A DNA stretch of 64,000 nucleotides, taken from the NCBI GenBank assembly GCA_022702705.1, contig CM040424.1, forward strand, positions 138,681,665-138,745,664. Reading direction: 5' to 3'. Below are positions 11,135 through 22,246 of the stretch, in pieces. Numbering within the stretch: the first letter of the stretch is position 1; each line of letters starts with the position of its first letter. Under the pieces are notes generated by a model that had not been told where the DNA came from, made no database searches, and saw nothing but the letters and a program-made list of their open reading frames with translations. This DNA is from Papilionanthe hookeriana x Papilionanthe teres (taxonomy: Eukaryota; Streptophyta; Magnoliopsida; Asparagales; Orchidaceae). The position numbers were made by a program, and so were the translations under genes.

Positions 11135-12597
11135 ATGTCGAACGGGCGGTTGGTCCTAAACTTTAAAAATGGCGTGAGTCTCGCACTCGATGAAAAGAGG
11201 GTGAAGGATGGAGTAGTGATAGAAATTGATTCTGACTTCACACCAACCAGCCTACAGTATGAAGAAAATGATTGGGTCCCTGTGGATAGAGAAGAGCTTC
11301 ATAGCCAGACAGTGATGAAGATGGGTGGCCCAAGCCACCAATCCAGCAACAAGAAAAGAAAGACAAACACCGAGGAAAGCAAGAAAATCAAGTCAGTAGT
11401 TGCCACGGTAGAGGGCAGGCTCATCAGCGCCGCTCCCGCAGAAATTCAAGAAGTGATGAGTGCTACACTCACTGCTACTCAAAGAAGGAATAAAAATCGC
11501 CGTATCCGCAAGATCTTGACTAAACTAGCAGCAGATCAACACGAGGAAACAACCACCTTCGCCAACACACACATCTCAAAGAGGTCGGTTCATCAGGAAC
11601 CTGAAAAGAGAGAACAAGTTCCAAGAACAACAGAAAGGATAAACGAAATTCTAAGAAGACCAGAGGCAGAGAGATTACCACGATGCCAGACAGAGCCATC
11701 AGTGGTAAGAAACCTTGTTGCGAGAGCAACCCCGGAGGATGTCCCGACAGAGACAATCCCCGAGGAGCCAAGGCATGCAGGAGAACGTGACGGGATTGAG
11801 CCATACATCCCGCAATACGTTACTAGGCCTCGTCACTTACAAACCATCCCAGAATATGAGCTAGAAAGGATGCAAAATGTTGAGAAGAAAACCTTCGAAT
11901 ACTTTGAGAGGATTAGAGGCAAAAGAATCAACATTTTGGAAGACCTCGAGTTACACACAGGTGTATTCTCAGAGAACGAGCAACAACAGATTGTGGATTG
12001 AATTTTAGAACTTCAGAAGATGGGTCGAGCAGGTTGTCTGAGAGAAAAGACTTATTCGGAACCTCGGAAATGGATGCCAGGGAAAGGAAGAGTCACAATA
12101 CAATGTGGATGTTGCTATAACTTCGCAGAGGACAAAAAAGGAAATCCACCAGGGATACTCCATCACGGTGAGGTGGATCCAATGCCGAGAATAATTAAAA
12201 GAATGGTGAAAAGAATGATAACGTGGAGGGGTGTATACCCAACAGTTGCATCATCAACATTTATCAGAAGGGCGACCGCATACCTCCACACATAGACCAC
12301 CATGACTTTGTCAGACCTTTCTGCACAGTTTCGTTCGTCAACCAATGCAATATCATGTTCGGATCTGACCTCCGGATAGCAGGCTCGGGTAAGTTCCGAG
12401 GGCCGGTGGAGATACCACTTCCGGTAGGTTCCGTCATGATATTACAAGGAAATGGAGCAGACGTCGCAAAACATTGTATACCGGGAGTACCAGTGGAGCG
12501 AATCTCCATCACATTTAGAAGGATGGATGACAGAAAGGCACCATACCATTTCCAGCCAGATCTAGAATTGGAGAGTCTCCGGCCCTACGAGCTGTGA
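11135..12597 (+). pseudogene. retrotransposon ORF with ALKBH9/10-like 2OG-Fe(II) oxygenase domain (copy A)
   Basis: This extra ORF of about 487 codons lies downstream of integrase on the same strand. Residues 1-90 (MSNGRLVLNFKNGVSLALDE...) and a basic, low-complexity middle are not recognised. From about 11930 the sequence matches plant ALKBH9/ALKBH10 proteins, which remove methyl groups from RNA adenosines (m6A) using 2-oxoglutarate and Fe(II). Matching segments are LELHTGVFSENEQQQIVD, PGKGRVTIQCGCCYNFAEDK, GNPPGILHHGEVDPMP, PPHIDHHDFVRPFCTVSFVN, PVGSVMILQGNGADVAKHC and RISITFRRMD. The iron ligands are H at 12289 and D at 12295, with the distal H at 12472; the 2OG-binding Arg is at 12499 or 12517-12522. 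Two lesions break it: TGA at 11999-12001 (TGC in copy B) and a 1-base shift near 12223-12232. The domain is intronless, as if captured from an mRNA. Confidence 0.88.
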
Positions 12598-13142
12598 GTT
12601 ACACGGGAAATAACACACCTCCAATGCACATCCATGCAGCATTCCTGCCAAGGATAGCTTGGAAGGTGATGTTATTGACTGTGTATCTCATTATTCGGAC
12701 ATGGATTTAACGAGATACTTTTTGGATGGATCAACAAGAATCATACATAGTCCGTTTTGAGTCATGGATTGTATGAGAAATATTTCAGATCGAGTTGTAT
12801 GATGTATCTTCAACAAGATTGGAATGAAAGTGACCATGTCACATTTTGCCTTCACCTCTTTTTGTGCAAATTGGTCGGAAACGCCATTAAAGTTAAATGA
12901 ACTTCGAACAAAGAACGAAAAGAAAAGGAGAATAAATAAGAAACTCTCTTTCATAAAAATCCAAACATTAAAAAGAACTTCAAATCCACATGAACTCCTA
13001 CAAACATTCTCTCGCACTTTACAATATGTTTTCACGAGTCTCTCGCATTCATAAATCCCAGCAATATGTTCAGTCTCTGCATTCATAAAACTCTGCATTC
13101 CCAAATATCAACAAAATCTTTCACAACCACTGCATAAACTGA
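12598..13142 (+). other. 3' untranslated region, unique part (copy A)
   Basis: This is the non-coding sequence after the AlkB-like ORF. Its first 240 bases or so align with copy B from 56530, including GGATGGATC and GTCCGTTTTGAGTC blocks. It then becomes AT-rich and leads to the 36-bp array. No gene is seen. Confidence 0.7.
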
Positions 13143-13852
13143 ATCTCAGCATTCGGGATAGGCCTCCGCCGTACTCCCATCTCAACATTCGGGATAGGTT
13201 TCCGCCCTGCTCCCATCTCAGCAATCGGGATAGGCTTCCGCCGTACTCCCATCTCAGCAATCGGGATAGGCTTCCGCCGTACTCCCATCTCAGCCATCGG
13301 GATAGGCTTTCGCCATACTCCCATCTAAGCAATCTCAGCATTCGGGATAGGCTTCCGCCCTACTCCCATCTCAGCAATCGGGATAGGCTTCCGTCGTACT
13401 CCCATCTCAGCACTCGGGATAGGCTTTCACCCTACTCCCATCTCAGCAATCTCAGCATTCGGGATAGGCTTCCGCCGTACTCCCATCTCAACAATTGGGA
13501 TAGGCTTTCGCCATACTCCCATCTCAGCAATCTCAGCATTCGGGATAGGCTTCCACCCTACTCCCATCTCAGCAATTGGGATAGGCTTCCGTCGTACTCC
13601 CATCTCAGCATTCGGGATAGGCTTTCACCCTACTCCCTTCTCAGCAATTCTCAGCACTCGGGATAGGCACAGTCCTACTCCTTTCTCAACAATCTCAAAA
13701 TTTGACCCTCTCAGCAAGAAATTGAAATTAAAACACTCTGCATTTCGGATAGGCTTTGTCCTATTCTTCCTCAGCATTTAGAATAGGTTCAGTCCTACTT
13801 CCTTCTCAGCATACAAATGCATTCGGGTGGACCTTAGCCCTACTCTTTTCTC
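13143..13852 (+). repeat. 36-bp tandem array in the 3' region (copy A)
   Basis: There are about 19 copies of a unit near TCTCAGCATTCGGGATAGGC followed by TTCCGCCGTACTCCCA. They are in perfect 36-bp phase at 13144, 13180, 13216 and 13252; later units are slightly longer or degenerate. Because 36 is divisible by 3, the minus strand shows open frames of a 12-residue repeat, which are by-products. It lies between the last ORF and the polypurine tract. The Tat lineage is known for variable tandem repeats in this place. Confidence 0.93.
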
Positions 13853-14147
13853 CACATAAAATCAAGTTGAAACTCAAATCGAAATTCAAACTCAAAATTA
13901 AAACATGAAATAAAAAAATGAAACGAATCTATGATCCAATCTCATGAATTCTTGTGATATGAAATTCACCGCCTTTTTCCCCAGCGAGAGTTCTGGACTC
14001 TTCAGTCTTGGAGATTTACCTGATACTCCCCAGTGGAAATTTCTTACACTTCGTCCTAAGTTTATCACTTGGACATCTGTTTTGGTTCTGTTGATCTCTT
14101 CGGTCAACGCCAATACGCGCGGTGCGCTTGGTTAGCACACCACACCT
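13853..14147 (+). other. sequence between the tandem array and the polypurine tract (copy A)
   Basis: This is non-coding and matches 58450-58752 of copy B, including CCCCAGCG, CTCCCCAG and the GCGCGGTGTGCTTGGTTAGC block just before the polypurine tract. Confidence 0.7.
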
Positions 14148-14161
14148 ATTGGGGGTCCATT
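14148..14161 (+). promoter_or_regulatory. polypurine tract (copy A)
   Basis: ATTGGGGGTCCATT directly precedes the TG of the 3' LTR. The identical sequence occupies the same place in copy B (58753-58766). It is the expected primer site for plus-strand DNA synthesis, although the GTCC part is not purine. Confidence 0.7.
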
Positions 14162-16520
14162 TGTTGACCTCATTTTTGATGAGGTCTTCTCTTCCCTCTT
14201 TAGTGCTTAGGATCTAGCCTTAGGCTTTTCTTTTGACTATCTTAGAGGACTAGAATTGGGACCCAACCTTTAGAAATTTGAACCACTTCTTGCCTCTCTA
14301 CAAACCCCACAAGCTTGATTGTAGACCCCTAATCTCCTAGAGGGTTGAAATCAAATGTGAAGGTTTGAAGGATGAGTTCCCTATAGGACTCTTTGACCTT
14401 AGGACCACCCCGGGTGGCTTGGCCTGGTGAGGGTTGACTTACACACTAACTACATTCACACTCTATACTCTCACACACACAATCCAAATCCTAAAACCAC
14501 ACCCATACCCAACTTGACTCCTTGACTCATGTAGGTAATTCATATGGATGGACCTTAACCCCTAAGCCCCTGGCTAAGATGGTTAGGAACAACATAGTCA
14601 ATGCCTCAAATGAGTCATCTCATGGCTCATATAGGCTTAATATGACTTCATGGCTCAACCAAAGTGTTTCTATTTCACTCATATTTGATCAATCTTCTTT
14701 TTTTCCAAAATTTCAATTTTTGACCCCGTGGCCCCGGCCCCACCAAACCTACCAAATGCTCTTGAAACTACCCAAAATTTGCAGAATCACCTAAATTACC
14801 CAAAATCATTCCTAAACATTTCCCTCCACTCAAATTGATTATCCATAGCCAAAAATACAAAAAATTCCAAAAATACCCCCCAATACCCTCCAAATACCCA
14901 AAATGCCCCTCTTAGCCAAAAAATCCAAAAATTCAGAAAATTCCCAGAAAATTCCAAAAAATCCCAAATATTCCTAATTTTATTTTGTCCAACTACACTA
15001 TAGGCCAATTTTGTCAATTTATCCCACTTTTACCAAAACCACCAATTTAGCCCATTCTTAACCCAAGTGAACCCAATGTCAAACCAAAACCTACCCAATT
15101 GACCGCAATTTTGGTCCAATTCAATTCTAAACCTCAATTTAATATCCACAATATCAATATAGACCAAATCAAAGTCCAATTTGGTTGACATTTGAACCCA
15201 ATTTCACTTTTGACCTTAAAGCCCAATTTGGACCCATGACCCAAACTTAGCCCAAACCAAACCAATTCAACTCCAATTGACCCCAAACCTTTTCTAAACC
15301 TTCCCTAACATACCCAAAAACAAAACACTAACATAATTTGCCCAAAATTTGGACCCAAACCCCACTCAAAATCAACCCAAAACCAAAAAGCCTAATTTTG
15401 ACCTAAACCCAAACCTAACCCAAATAAGCCCAAGTCCCAAAACCAAAACCCAACCAAAGTTGAAACCTCTTTGAAACACTCCCATAAACATTTCCCAACA
15501 TTAATTTTACATCAATTTCAACCCTAGCCCAACATTGGCCCAAATTAGCCCAATTTGACCTACATTGGCCCTTTTACCAAAGAAACCCAAATTCAACCCA
15601 ATTCAAACCCAAACCACCTCAAATTCATTTCAAATCACTCATGACACATCCCTAAACTAAACCTAACATTTATTTGGCATGGCCCTTTGCAAAATTTTCA
15701 TCTAAAAGCCCGCTTCTAAAGAACATTCAAAAGCCCATTCCTAACCAAACTTAAAAGCCCAAGCCCATCCTAAAGCCCACATTATAATCTCATCTCATCC
15801 TCACTTAATTAAAATCATTCCTAAGTCCTAAATCAGCAATCAAATCTTTCTAAACAAAGCCATATGACAAACCATCCAAATTTTACACCAAAATACCAAA
15901 ATTCCTTAAACCCATTTCCATGAAACCAAGCTAACTTTTCCAAAGCCAAATATGAGCCATAAAGCCATTCTTAAGCCACATGCAAGCCATGTGAGTTATT
16001 TAGATGTGACCTTACCACATTGGGTAAAAGAAGGAGGTCCTTTAAGCACTTCCTAAAAGCCATTAACCTTACTTATGATTCCCCTTAACCCAAATTTAAT
16101 CTAAATATTCTTGGATGGAGACTTCTCCACTTAAGACCAGTTGACCCAACTGATTCACCCAGCCCAAAACCAGGTCATGGGGAGGTGAACCAAGCCCAAA
16201 ATCATGGGTTGACCAATTTGAACCCAAAATGAGCCCTTACCCTTTCCATTTCAAGCCATCCTCTTTACACATGGCAACCATCAATTGAACTCACAAGAAT
16301 CAAGCCCTGACTCATCTGAAACTGAGGGTGACCCCTGCCTGCCTGCCAGCCGCCTGGATTGCCAGAAAACAGCACACCCGAGAGCTCCCATGTGAGCCAA
16401 CATTGAAATTCTCCCTTGCTGAGTTGCCCCATGCCCAATGGCCACCATGGATGTTCTTCTCTTGCATGGAGCAGCTGATCCCAAGAATTAAACCCCCCTG
16501 GGAGGCCCTCCACCCTCTCC

Positions 16521-16528
16521 TATTTAAA
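16521..16528 (+). promoter_or_regulatory. TATA-like box of the LTR
   Basis: TATTTAAA lies in a pyrimidine-rich context (CCCTCTCC before, CACCACCTCCTC after), 2359 bases into the LTR. The same box in the same context is at 49523-49530, 60846-60853 and, on the minus strand, 38578-38585. It is probably the core promoter that separates U3 from R. Confidence 0.6.
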
Positions 16529-19074
16529 CACCACCTCCTCTCGGCCATGAGAGGTGCTGAACCAAACCATACTGAAACCCTGCCAAAATCATCCCAGACC
16601 ACTCTCTACATATAGAGAACTTGATCCCCACTAAAATCCCCCTACCATTTCCACTCTGTGAGCTCAATTTCAGAGTTGAAATTCAGGCCCAAAACCAGGA
16701 AACTTCACCACAGTGAGCCAATCTCTAAATTGATTGGTCCCACACCTTCACCAGACCAAGAGGAGAAGTTTCCCATCAAAAGCCCCCTCACCAGGCCAGT
16801 CATTACTTCCAGCCTCCAAGCTTTGTGATCGGGCTTGGTCGAAATCATACCTAGATAATTCACCGGGCCAAGGGACTTCATCTGGAGCTTGCTTGGACCC
16901 AATCGAATGTGACACAACTCTCTGATCGAAGCTTCACTTCTCTGAGCAAAGGCATGGACTCACTCTTCCTACCGAGCTTCCAGAGATTCTCCATTTAGTT
17001 TGAGTTAATTTCAATGCATGTTTACCGCATGGATGTGTTCGTCTCTTCAAGATGAATCCATAGAGCATAAGAACTCAAAAATCTGTTGAGAATCGAGTGA
17101 GAAATTAGGGTTAGAAGGTTGACGGTCACGGGTTCACACCAGTCGTAGATGATGACTGGGAACCGTTGGATCGCGCATGTATTGAGTGGACAGCCAGGAT
17201 TTCGCCGGACGGAGCAATGGGACATGGACCGCGGGCCCTTGGAGCACTGAGTCCGATGGCGGTGCCGAATCAGGAGACGACACGTGGAGCTTCGGAGCTA
17301 CCGCGGTTGACGCGGCGCCGTGTGGATAAGTAGAAAAATAGGCTATTTTTCTATTTATTTAATTCCCATAACTTCAAAAATTCATAACTTTGTGTAGAAA
17401 AATCCTAAAAATAAAATAAAAATAGCCTCTTGCTCAGTGAACAAAGGAGAATAATGTGGAAAATAAATCAAGTAATTTCATTAAGTATTTTATTTTAAAT
17501 GATTTATTTACTCTCTGCACTATTTCAATTCTCCATGCATATAGGAAATTCACCATGGAATGAGACCATAGGGCTTTTGAAGCCTCTGAACTTGGGAACA
17601 TTCCTTGAATTTTCCAAGGTCAGAGGCCATCCCTATGAGAAGTTATTGATTTTTCAAGTGCATGTTACTGTTTTGAGTGTTTTAATTCCAATAATTAGCA
17701 TGTTGAGAAATAAATTCTAGGAAACTTTGGTGATGTTTCTCATGACCAGAGGGACCTAGGAAAAATAATTTTTGAGCTAATTCACTTTGAACAACCCTAA
17801 TTGGCCTAAACCCCCAAAATTGAACTTTAATTAATTAGGGTTAACCATTCATCAAATTAACTTAAAAACAATTCTCCGTTGTCCTCTACGGATATGAGAA
17901 CACCACATAAAAATTTGAGATCAATTGGACTTGGTTAGCCCCACCAAATGGGTTAATTAAGCCCCATGAATGAAATCAAACTTTAAAAATTCATAACTCA
18001 CAAAATACTTTTCAAAAATTCTCAAAAATGGTTTTGGAGCTTCTCTGATATGAGAGGAACTTAGGAAAATTAAAATTGTAATTTTCTAAGAAAGTTGATT
18101 TTTGTCATTATTTTAATATTTTTAATAATTAAAAAAATAATAAAAATCACAAAAATATTAAAAATTACCAAATGTCATATTTTGAATTCTAAACACTTAG
18201 GAACAAACCAAATATTTTTCTTAAGTTCCTAGGATAAGATATTGAATTTTAAAGGTTTAATGTAATTTTTATTATTAAAAATGTATTTTTCAACCTTTTC
18301 ACTAAAATAATTTTAATAAATAAAAAAAATCAAAAAATTACAAAAAATTATTTTTCTGGTTTCTCTGATATTAGAAAGATTTTTGAAAAATATAAAATTC
18401 ATTTTTCAACCTTTATTTTATTTTTAAATTAATTAATACTCCAAAACTCAAAATAATTTTAATAAATAAAATATAATATTAAAAATCACCAAAATTAGTC
18501 CAAATGGTCCTCTGGTCATTAGGAGTGCCCCATAATTTTCTTAACGATAGAAAATTTTCCTTCGTCATATTATTAAATTTTCCTTGAAAATCCCTATTTT
18601 CCATAAAAAATAATTATATAAATAAATTAAATATAAAAAAATCACATTTTCTTCTCTAATGTTTTAATTGACTTGTGAGTGAAGCCACATAAAAATTTCA
18701 AATTCATTTAAGCTCAATTTAGTGAGTTATGAAATTATTAAGCTTGAAGGGCAAAATGGTAATTAAAATTTTAACCTTTAATTAAAATTTTAGGCTTAAT
18801 AAAATGAAAGAGGAAAATATTTGATCCTAATCTGATTTGGATGATTGAAATTTAAATTATTAAAGGGTAGAAACCCATCAATCAATTTTAAGAATAAACC
18901 TTAATCAATCAATTAATTGAATTTGGAAGATTAATAAAAATTGAAATTATTAAAATAGGGATATTATTTAGAAGACATTTATTCTTTAATTTAAGAGTCC
19001 CTAAATTAATCACTTCAATAATATTTAATTCCCAATTAAAATGATAATCCAAACTCAAGATTTAAAATACTAAA

Positions 19075-19445
19075 AGACTTAATCATTAAATTAAATTAAA
19101 ATTAAAATATTCAAACTAAATTAAATCAAAATTTCAATTAAATTAATACTTTAATAATTAAATTAAATCATCTTTAAAACAAAAAAAATAAAATATTGAA
19201 TTAAAATTAAACTAAAATTAAATTAAAATTTAAATTAAATTAAAATTAAAATTAATATAAATTAAATTAAATTAAATTAAATTAAAATTAAATTGAAACA
19301 TATTAAATTAAATTAAATTAAATAAAAAAATAAAATCAAATTAAAATAAAATTAAAATTAAATTAAAAATTAAAATAAAATTAAAATTAAAACTAAACTA
19401 AACTAAACTAAATTAAATTAAATTAAATTAAATTAAATTGAATTA
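19075..19445 (+). repeat. (AAATT)n tract of the LTR
   Basis: TTAAATTAAA-type pentanucleotide repeats with AAAATT and AACTA variants, at the position matching 2503-2795. Confidence 0.8.
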
Positions 19446-21542
19446 AATATAACATCATTTAAGACATAAAGAATTCAAAGTAGATCTAAAACAACTTGAA
19501 CATTATTCCAAACTTAAATCCATTAATAAAAAATTAAATTAAAACACAAATCACTAAAACATCAATTTGCCCTCAAAAACTCTTTTTGTCATAACTCCTA
19601 AATGGAGTATTAAGTAAAGTGTTACTTCACTTATAAGATATTCAAACGTCCTAGTTCATTGAGCAAAAGAACAAAACTTAAACTCCCGGATAATTAATTC
19701 ACTTGTATAACAAAATTCTCTTGGACTTAGAACAATTCCAGCAATATTGAAAAGATGTTTAAGACTCGTCTTAAGCACTTCCTCAATATGATAGCATGTT
19801 TATAAGAATAATTGAACTTAATTGTTCTTTGATAAAGAAAATCATCCTTAAACCAAAATACAAGAACCTAGACGTCATAGGAGATGACTAGCTATAGGAT
19901 TAGGACTTTGATAGATAACCAAAACCTTTCCCTTAGCTTTATCTAGGTACTTGTTGAAATAATTAAATACCTTAACACGTGTTTTAAGTGCAGCTTAGGA
20001 TGATGGGAAGACCCTCCAGGTACGCTTTTATTTTATTGCAAATGCACTTTACTTTTCTTGCACGATAAATAACTGTTGCATGAAAACCAAAACCTTTAGG
20101 GTAGTCCCTAAAACTGAAACCAAAACTAAATTAAAAATCACTACAAGATAAAATTCACCGCCACAACATTTCAAAATATAAAACAACTCAAAATTTAATT
20201 ACAAATGAAACAACAAAACTACAATTGCAACTAAATTAAAACGTCTCGTTGAATGATCGGGAATACCTCGGATGATGTAACCCACGTGTTGCTAACGGGA
20301 TTTCCCAAGGTCTAAATGAAAGTGTGGAACTCACTCAATTGAGTTTAGCAAATTCATCTAGACTAAGTGAATTCTATGAAAATAACGATGCCGGGATGAC
20401 GGAACTGTGGGATCTTAATCGGTTCTGTTATAATCAACTTTAAGATTTATTTTAATTAAAATATTAAAAACACTTGGATTTTAAGATTTCTAAACCAAAA
20501 CACTTCTCTAATCTCCTGATTTATGACTTCTAAAACTAAACCTCTGCAATAACAAGGAGCTCGGAGCATGGTGGGCAGCAGGACCATCGTCATCAGCAAA
20601 ACTCGGATCTACTTCAGGAAAACTTTCTTAGAATTAAATAACCAAGCCATAGGACTTCGAGGTAGTTTGCCTAGTGCAACATAAATCCTCAACTCTTCGT
20701 TAGGCATTTGCATGATCATGTCGTGTAAATTAAACCCTAACCGGTCTTAGGACTCCGAGGTAGTCGTTTAGTACGACATAAACCCTCATATCTTCGAGGC
20801 TATTTGTATGATTTTATCATACAAATATAAGTTCAAATTAATTAAAATTGGCAAGATTGAAATATCAGATAATATTAGGATTTTCTTAAATCCGAGCCAA
20901 ACAATAGGATAGTTTGGGAAGTTGCCAAGATTCTTCTTGGATCCTCGACTTCTCCTACTTCTCTGCCTTTGGACTCCTAAAATAAATTGTTCCAAATTTG
21001 ATCCATTCCCTATTGAAATTTCCAAAATTCAAATCCTTTGAAAACCTTAAACTTTGAAATTCTTGAGAGCAAAACCACTAATCATTATCGAGAGTTTTCT
21101 TAGGTGATTCCCGTCATTTAAGATGTAATTAACTATAGGGGCTTGCCCTTATAGGGAACTTTAAGAACACAGGTAATATAAACCCTGCTTAATTCATTTA
21201 TATTAAGCATGGGAACTTGTCGGCTTATAAAATTGGTTCGCAGACCAAACGGATGTCACAAATCTTCTAGTTTATTTAATCGAGCCCCATCGTCAAGCAG
21301 TGTGTTTGTCCTTCGAGATAGATACATGGTTTGTGGTGTGGTGCTTGTTTATATAAACTATTTGGGATGTGAGATCGGTTTGATTTCATATCTTAAAATT
21401 TTCAATTTTAAAAAAATTATTTTCAAAATCAAATACTACTTTTCAAATTATTTATTTAAATTAAATTAAAAATTCACCGACAATTTCTGTAGGCGACCTC
21501 TTTTCAAAAATACAACACACTCAACCTAAAAATATGCCGACA

Positions 21543-22190
21543 AGTGCAAATAAATAAGGAGATATTCTTTGATAGGTGTAGAATTAGAGGACTTTAGAGT
21601 GACAGACTAAAGCCCCCAATTCAGTTTATTGTTTTATGTTTTGATATGAGATCTTAGGCCCCAGGGACAGGGAATCGAGGAAACACTAGAGTGAGAGCTA
21701 GTATCTTTCCTGCCTAACCCATCTTCAAGAATTTTAGAATAGTAAATTACCCTATGTTATTTATAGCTTCTCTAGTAAAGGTAAAGAATATTATTACTCC
21801 TATTTTGCACAACACATTTTTAGATACTTCCATAACAAATATTTTCCATAACTTGTTACAGATTCATAAGAAGGAAAAAGAAATTTTCATTTGCATAAGT
21901 TTTCTTCTTACAAAAGTTTAATTAAAGTTGTTGCTTACTTTTATTTCAAATTATAAAATTAACAAAAAGAATTAAACTATATTTCCTAAAATATTATCTT
22001 TGGCTTGAGTAAGTTCTTTTCTAAAAGTAAAAAGTTATTTTTTGGTTTCTAATCAGAAGGAATTTTTCTTTATTAATTACTTTTCCCGTGGGTTCGATAT
22101 CTCTGGGCTTAATCAGAAAGTCTTATATTACTTGATAAATAATACGTATAGTTGCGTAGTATCCACATTATAAAATCATTAAAAAGGAGT

Positions 22191-22211
<21 letters not shown>
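21543..22211 (+). mobile_element. Athila-like LTR remnant, plus strand
   Basis: From AGTGCAAATAAATA onward this aligns with the reverse complement of 30311-29690. Shared blocks include GTGACAGACTAAA, GTGAGAG and a CCCGTGGGTTCGATATC stretch followed by TATTACTTG. Such a stretch typically sits at the 3' end of Athila-like LTRs. The alignment begins exactly at the end of the Tat LTR, so copy A appears to have inserted here, with AGTGC as its 3' target duplication. The expected primer binding site and gag start are missing before the LINE. Confidence 0.65.
22184..22211. repeat. target site duplication of the LINE, left
   Basis: AAGGAGTATTAATATATATA and the following AT repeats, 28 bases, recur at 28010-28037 on the other side of the LINE. 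The exact end is uncertain because the copy runs into (AT)n. Confidence 0.85.
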
Positions 22212-22221
<10 letters not shown>

Positions 22222-22223
22222 TT
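22212..22223 (-). other. poly(A) tail of the LINE
   Basis: Twelve T on the plus strand are the 12-base A tail of the minus-strand LINE, directly against the left target duplication. Confidence 0.85.
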
Positions 22224-22246
22224 ATGAAAGGGCAATCTTATTAAAA

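Larger units (their letters stand above)
4909..14161 (+). mobile_element. Tat-like Ty3/gypsy copy A, internal region
   Basis: In order it holds a gag C-terminal part with a zinc knuckle, a protease, RT, a degenerate RNase H, a second RNase H (aRNH), a DD35E integrase, an AlkB-like extra ORF, a 36-bp tandem array and a polypurine tract next to the 3' LTR. The aRNH between RNase H and integrase, together with the long post-pol region, is the hallmark of the Tat lineage. The gag N-terminus, leader and primer binding site are absent because the upstream LTR joins mid-gag. The coding frame is broken many times, so this copy is dead. Confidence 0.93.
14162..21542 (+). mobile_element. 3' LTR of copy A (7381 bp)
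   Basis: A complete LTR starting TGTTGACCTC and ending GCCGACA. The polypurine tract lies directly upstream, so it is a genuine 3' LTR. The first 2.3 kb are rich in short CCCAAA/CCCAATTTG-like words (about 15020-15800). A TATA-like box follows at 16521, then a leader-like part, a GC-rich islet (17110-17330), long AT-rich DNA with an AAATT tract, and a conserved end. No gene is seen. Clear divergence from the LTR at 1-4908 suggests that the two did not arise in the same insertion. Confidence 0.93.

Noticed and set aside
13108..13341. Minus-strand open frames with a 12-residue repeat (RWEYGGSLSR and similar)
   Set aside because: They are by-products of the 36-bp tandem array, whose period is a multiple of three. 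There is no start context or similarity to a protein.
16265..16615. Overlapping frames on both strands around the TATA-like box (also 38510-38855, 49437-49724, 60456-60809)
   Set aside because: This GC-richer promoter part of the LTR simply has few stops. Frames differ among copies and no protein family fits.
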